A stretch of DNA of 64,000 nt from Dorea phocaeensis. Its GTDB lineage: Bacteria > Bacillota > Clostridia > Lachnospirales > Lachnospiraceae. The stretch covers positions 372,001 to 436,000 of the forward strand of contig NZ_OEPZ01000001.1 of the NCBI RefSeq assembly GCF_900240315.1. The letters are read 5' to 3'. Shown here piece after piece: positions 61,089 to 64,000 of this stretch. A model generated the notes under the pieces. The model was not told the origin of the DNA and made no database searches. It was given only the letters and a program-made list of their open reading frames with translations. A program made the translations under genes and the position numbers. Every line of letters begins with the position of its first letter. Position 1 is the stretch's first letter.

Positions 61089-61991
61089 CTATCTGTCTCT
61101 GTGAATCAACTGAATCAACAACTGTTCCAGGTATTCGTTCTCTCCTGTCAGCTGATGAAGAAGGTCGATTGCCTGATCCGACAGTTCCTTTACTTTGCCC
61201 GCCGCTTCATCTACTCCCATCAGTGTCACATACGTTGTCTTCTCATTCTTTTCATCGCTGTGAATCGGCTTGCCAAGCACTTCTTTTGTACTGGTGACAT
61301 CCAGAATATCATCCTGAATCTGAAATGCGATCCCTACGTATTTCGCAATCTGCTCCGTGATCCTTACTTCTTCTTCCGTTGCTCCGCCTATGATCGCACC
61401 GATCATCATGGCCGCCTCAATAAGTGCTGCCGTCTTAAGCTCATAAATCGTATCCAGAATCTCTTTTGAAACTGCATGACCGGTCTCCTTCACATCAATC
61501 ACCTGTCCACCGATCATTCCGTAGATTCCTGCTTTCTTTCCCAACACGCGAAGAGCCCTTCCGATCATCAGGCTTTCCTCAGGATCCGTCACAAATGCCT
61601 GGAACGCTGTCTCGAACGCATAGTTTAACAGTGCGTCTCCTGCCAGAATTCCCATATCTTCACCGTAGACGACATGGGTCGTCTTCCTGCCTCTGCGGTA
61701 TTCGTCATTATCCATCGCCGGAAGATCATCATGCACCAGGGAATAGGTGTGAATCATCTCAAGCGCCGCCATAAACGGTCGGATTGCCCTTGATGTACCT
61801 CCAAACAGACGATAGGTCTCCCACATCAGCATCGGTCTTAAACGCTTCCCTCCTGCCAGAAGACTGTAGCCCATAGCCTCCATAATGACGCTTTGGTCCC
61901 CCTTCTGTCTGGGAAGATACTCCTGAAGAACCGCCTCGATCTCTTCTACTTTCTTTTTCATCTGCATCTGAAAATCATCGTTCAAACTCAT
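61089..61991 (-). CDS. ispA: polyprenyl (farnesyl/geranyl) diphosphate synthase
   Basis: Condenses isopentenyl diphosphate with allylic diphosphates. The 300 residues carry the first Asp-rich motif DDLPAMDNDEYRRG, a second one in QIQDDILD and GGKRLRP. Length and the position between xseB and dxs match IspA. ATG 61991 follows AAGGAG; the start overlaps xseB by 17 bases. The exact chain length (C15 or C20) cannot be told. Confidence 0.94.
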   Translation of the reverse strand: MSLNDDFQMQMKKKVEEIEAVLQEYLPRQKGDQSVIMEAMGYSLLAGGKRLRPMLMWETYRLFGGTSRAIRPFMAALEMIHTYSLVHDDLPAMDNDEYRRGRKTTHVVYGEDMGILAGDALLNYAFETAFQAFVTDPEESLMIGRALRVLGKKAGIYGMIGGQVIDVKETGHAVSKEILDTIYELKTAALIEAAMMIGAIIGGATEEEVRITEQIAKYVGIAFQIQDDILDVTSTKEVLGKPIHSDEKNEKTTYVTLMGVDEAAGKVKELSDQAIDLLHQLTGENEYLEQLLIQLIHRDR

Positions 61992-62208
61992 GGGTTTCTC
62001 CTTCTTCATCCAGTACCAATATCTGTTTTTCTACACTCTCAATCTTCTTGCTGCATCGGCGCAGCATCTCCATTCCGTCATGGTAGAGTGCGAAAGAATC
62101 TTCCAAAGAGAGATCTTCTCTCTCCATCGTTCCTACAGTCTCCTCCAAACGCTGAAACATCGCCTCCAGGGAAAGCTCTTCTCCCTGCTGTTTCATCACT
62201 TTATCCAT
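61975..62208 (-). CDS. xseB: exodeoxyribonuclease VII small subunit
   Basis: A 77-residue, largely helical small subunit that binds several copies to XseA. It has LEAMFQRLEETVGTMEREDLSLEDSFALYHDGM split between two helices, typical for the family, and an acidic end. GGAGG precedes the ATG; xseA overlaps by 8 bases and ispA starts inside its end. Small subunit excess limits toxicity of the nuclease. Confidence 0.95.
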   Translation of the reverse strand: MDKVMKQQGEELSLEAMFQRLEETVGTMEREDLSLEDSFALYHDGMEMLRRCSKKIESVEKQILVLDEEGETHEFER

Positions 62209-63412
62209 GTTCTTCCTCCCTGATTTCTCTGACGGATGCCCGAATGACTCCGTCCGTCACATAGATCGACAGTTCTTCCTTTGGTCTGATCTGCGTGATA
62301 CTTTTGACAGCCTTTCCATCTTCTCCTGCTACGTAAGAATATCCCTGACTCAACTTTTCCAACGGAGATAGTCCTTTCATACGTTCCGCATAAAGCGCCA
62401 TCTTATGTCTTGCCATCTGCATTCTTCGTTCCATCAAAAGCCGCAGACGATCTTCTAAATCCACCAGGCGCTGCTGGCGTTCCTGCAGACGATACCTTGG
62501 ATGCAAAAAGCCAAGCTTTGTCTGGAATTCCTGAAGCTTAAGCTTTTTGATCCGAATCTGCTGTTCCAGCATCCGACTCATTTTTCTCTCATACTCTCTG
62601 AGAAGTTCCTTCGTCTGCCGATAATCGCTGACCGCCAATTCTGCAGCGGCAGAAGGTGTCGGAGCACGAAGATCCGCCACATAATCTGCAATTGTCGTAT
62701 CCGTCTCATGCCCGACCGCTGAAATCACCGGAATCCGGCAATTAAAAATCGCTCTTGCCACTTCTTCTTCATTAAACGCCCACAGATCCTCTATGGAGCC
62801 GCCTCCTCTTCCGACGATCATCACATCCACGCCATACGCTTCCAGTACCCGAATTCCCCGGACAATGCTTTCCTTGGCTCCGGTTCCCTGTACCTGAGCC
62901 GGATAGAGGATCAGCTGTACATACGGATTTCTTCTTGCCGCAATATTCATAATGTCCCGAATCGCAGCTCCGGTAGGTGCAGTAACAATACCTACAGTCT
63001 TGGCATATGCAGGAATCGGCTTCTTATATTCCCCGGCAAACATGCCCATCTCTTCCAGTTCGCGCTTTAGCATCTGGAATCTTTCGTACAGCACGCCGTC
63101 TCCATCCAAACGGATCTCCTTTGCATAAAGCTGGTAGGATCCGCTCCTTTCATACACACTGACCGAGCCCAGCACCACTACCTGCTGACCTTCGCTCATA
63201 TGAAAAGAGAGCCCGCCTCGCTGCCCGGCAAACATAACGCAGGCAATCGTTCCGGACTCATCCTTTAATGAAAAATATATATGTCCTGATGTATGATACT
63301 TACAGTTCGACACCTCACCTTTGACATAGATGCGATTCAGCATAAAATCCTGTGTGAACATATTCTTAATGTAAGCGTTCACTTGCTTTACGGTATATAC
63401 ATTCCCGGCCAT
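62201..63412 (-). CDS. xseA: exodeoxyribonuclease VII large subunit
   Basis: The catalytic subunit that degrades single-stranded DNA in both directions without metal. The 403 residues have an N-terminal OB-fold (about 1-100, VYTVKQVNAYIKNMF, SGHIYFSLKDE), the nuclease domain (about 125-310, GIVTAPTGAAIRDI, MIVGRGGGSIEDLWAFN, AVGHETDTTIADYVADLRAPTPSAAAE), and a coiled-coil C-terminus. ATG 63412 follows GGGAG; longer frames overlap nusB. Confidence 0.96.
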   Translation of the reverse strand: MAGNVYTVKQVNAYIKNMFTQDFMLNRIYVKGEVSNCKYHTSGHIYFSLKDESGTIACVMFAGQRGGLSFHMSEGQQVVVLGSVSVYERSGSYQLYAKEIRLDGDGVLYERFQMLKRELEEMGMFAGEYKKPIPAYAKTVGIVTAPTGAAIRDIMNIAARRNPYVQLILYPAQVQGTGAKESIVRGIRVLEAYGVDVMIVGRGGGSIEDLWAFNEEEVARAIFNCRIPVISAVGHETDTTIADYVADLRAPTPSAAAELAVSDYRQTKELLREYERKMSRMLEQQIRIKKLKLQEFQTKLGFLHPRYRLQERQQRLVDLEDRLRLLMERRMQMARHKMALYAERMKGLSPLEKLSQGYSYVAGEDGKAVKSITQIRPKEELSIYVTDGVIRASVREIREEEHG

Positions 63413-63428
63413 TTCGTCTCGCTCCCAA

Positions 63429-63827
63429 CTATTCTGCAAGTTTCGCCAGCACACCATTTACGAATGCCGGTCCTTCCTCTCCGCTGTACTTCTTCGCAAG
63501 TTCCACCGCTTCATTAATCGCAACGCCTACCGGTACATCCTCATCCCACTTCATCTCGTACACGGCAAGACGAAGAATCGTAAGATCCACCTTATTCATA
63601 CGGCTGGTCTTCCATCCTGTCGTATGTTCATTCAGAAGTTTGTCTATTTCTTCCGTCTTATCTGCTATCTTCTGCGCCTTCGCCTGAATATATGCAAAGG
63701 CAGTATCATCTGCCTGTTCCAGCTGGGAAAAGTAAAGTTCCATCTGCTCCGGCAGCTCAGCCTCTGTATTAAATTCAATTCCAAACAGTACGCGGAAGAT
63801 ATGTTCTCTTAATTCTGACCTTTTCAC
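63429..63827 (-). CDS. nusB: transcription antitermination protein NusB
   Basis: Binds boxA RNA with NusE to support antitermination in rRNA operons. The 132 residues, helical, contain REHIFRVLFG at the start, WKTSRMNKVDLTILRLAVYEM and VAINEAVELAKKYSGEEGPAFVNGVL, the family signature. It starts with GTG 63827, directly after the stop of the Asp23-family gene, with GGAGG inside that gene's end. Confidence 0.95.
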   Translation of the reverse strand: MKRSELREHIFRVLFGIEFNTEAELPEQMELYFSQLEQADDTAFAYIQAKAQKIADKTEEIDKLLNEHTTGWKTSRMNKVDLTILRLAVYEMKWDEDVPVGVAINEAVELAKKYSGEEGPAFVNGVLAKLAE

Positions 63828-64000
63828 TTATACTTCCTCCGGTATCTCAACGCCTGCAACGCGGATATTCACATCTGCAACTTCCAGTCCTGTCATGTTC
63901 TCAATGGATGCTTTTACCTTCTCCTGTACCTTAGCTGTAATCGTCTTAATGCTGTAGCCATACTTCAGATTCAGCGCCAGTGATACGGTTACAATGCCTT
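63828..64000 (-). CDS. Asp23/Gls24-family envelope stress protein, N-terminus outside window
   Basis: The last 57 residues of a small protein ending at TAA 63828-63830. They read GIVTVSLALNLKYGYSIK and then a helical stretch with VQEKVKASIENMTGL and VADVNIRVAGVEI, typical for the Asp23/Gls24 (YqhY) family. A yqhY-nusB neighbourhood is usual in Firmicutes, where YqhY is linked to fatty acid synthesis control. The start is beyond the window edge. Confidence 0.9.
   Translation of the reverse strand, partial: GIVTVSLALNLKYGYSIKTITAKVQEKVKASIENMTGLEVADVNIRVAGVEIPEEV

Noticed and set aside
1-64000. tRNA, rRNA, insertion sequences, integrases, toxin-antitoxin or phage genes
   Set aside because: None seen on reading the intergenic stretches and the reading frames on both strands.

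Overview
The window looks like a core-chromosome segment of a spore-forming anaerobic Firmicute of class Clostridia, most likely family Lachnospiraceae. The clues are spo0A, spoIVB and a ylbJ-type sporulation gene, a monomeric [FeFe] hydrogenase, a short HisG that needs HisZ, a methionine synthase with a detached activation domain, RecU, and a class C sortase pilus locus. Genus cannot be fixed from the sequence alone. No rRNA, tRNA, CRISPR array, transposase or phage gene was seen. Almost every gene is on the minus strand; the exceptions are ylbJ-like (33976-34920) and maf plus a cation transporter (39825-41358).

Layout in coordinate order. 1-3959: aspartate kinase (cut by the window edge), a YbaK-type editing hydrolase and a two-gene radical SAM pair. 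4097-15950: an accessory pilus locus read right to left: promoter, broken Rrf2-type regulator remnant, a 2,679-residue LPETG surface protein with about 30 Gly-rich repeats, an LPGTG major pilin, a class C sortase, a small pilin with an atypical sorting signal, and a terminator. 15953-18080: a dicarboxylate/amino-acid symporter and an RmlD-like reductase. 18109-23826: histidine operon hisZ-hisG-hisD-hisB-hisIE plus a small membrane protein gene, behind a consensus promoter. 23810-32316: a long run of RNA-modification and housekeeping genes (RsmF-like methyltransferase, two pseudouridine synthases, HAD phosphatase, YgiQ, SDR, RecU) with an M23 peptidase at its head. 32359-39729: pepD, ylbJ-like, a coiled-coil protein with coaD and rsmD, an ABC-class ATPase, a pentapeptide protein and a prolyl-tRNA editing protein. 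39758-45026: maf, a CDF transporter, a CmpB-like membrane protein, rpsU and alaS. 45048-53245: [FeFe] hydrogenase, asnA, the split metH/activation protein/metF set, and glgA. 53313-64000: the classical Clostridia cluster, in transcription order asp23 (partial)-nusB-xseA-xseB-ispA-dxs-tlyA-nadK-argR-recN-spoIVB-spo0A.

Start codons were chosen by Shine-Dalgarno match, so many differ from the longest possible reading frame. Promoter calls rest on -35/-10 matches with 15-17 base spacing. The parts most worth a second look are the pilus locus and its leader (decayed Rrf2 gene with an 11-base tandem repeat that sits exactly at a frameshift), the HisF-like domain without its first catalytic Asp fused to HisIE, and several places where promoters, terminators and gene ends are packed into the same bases.
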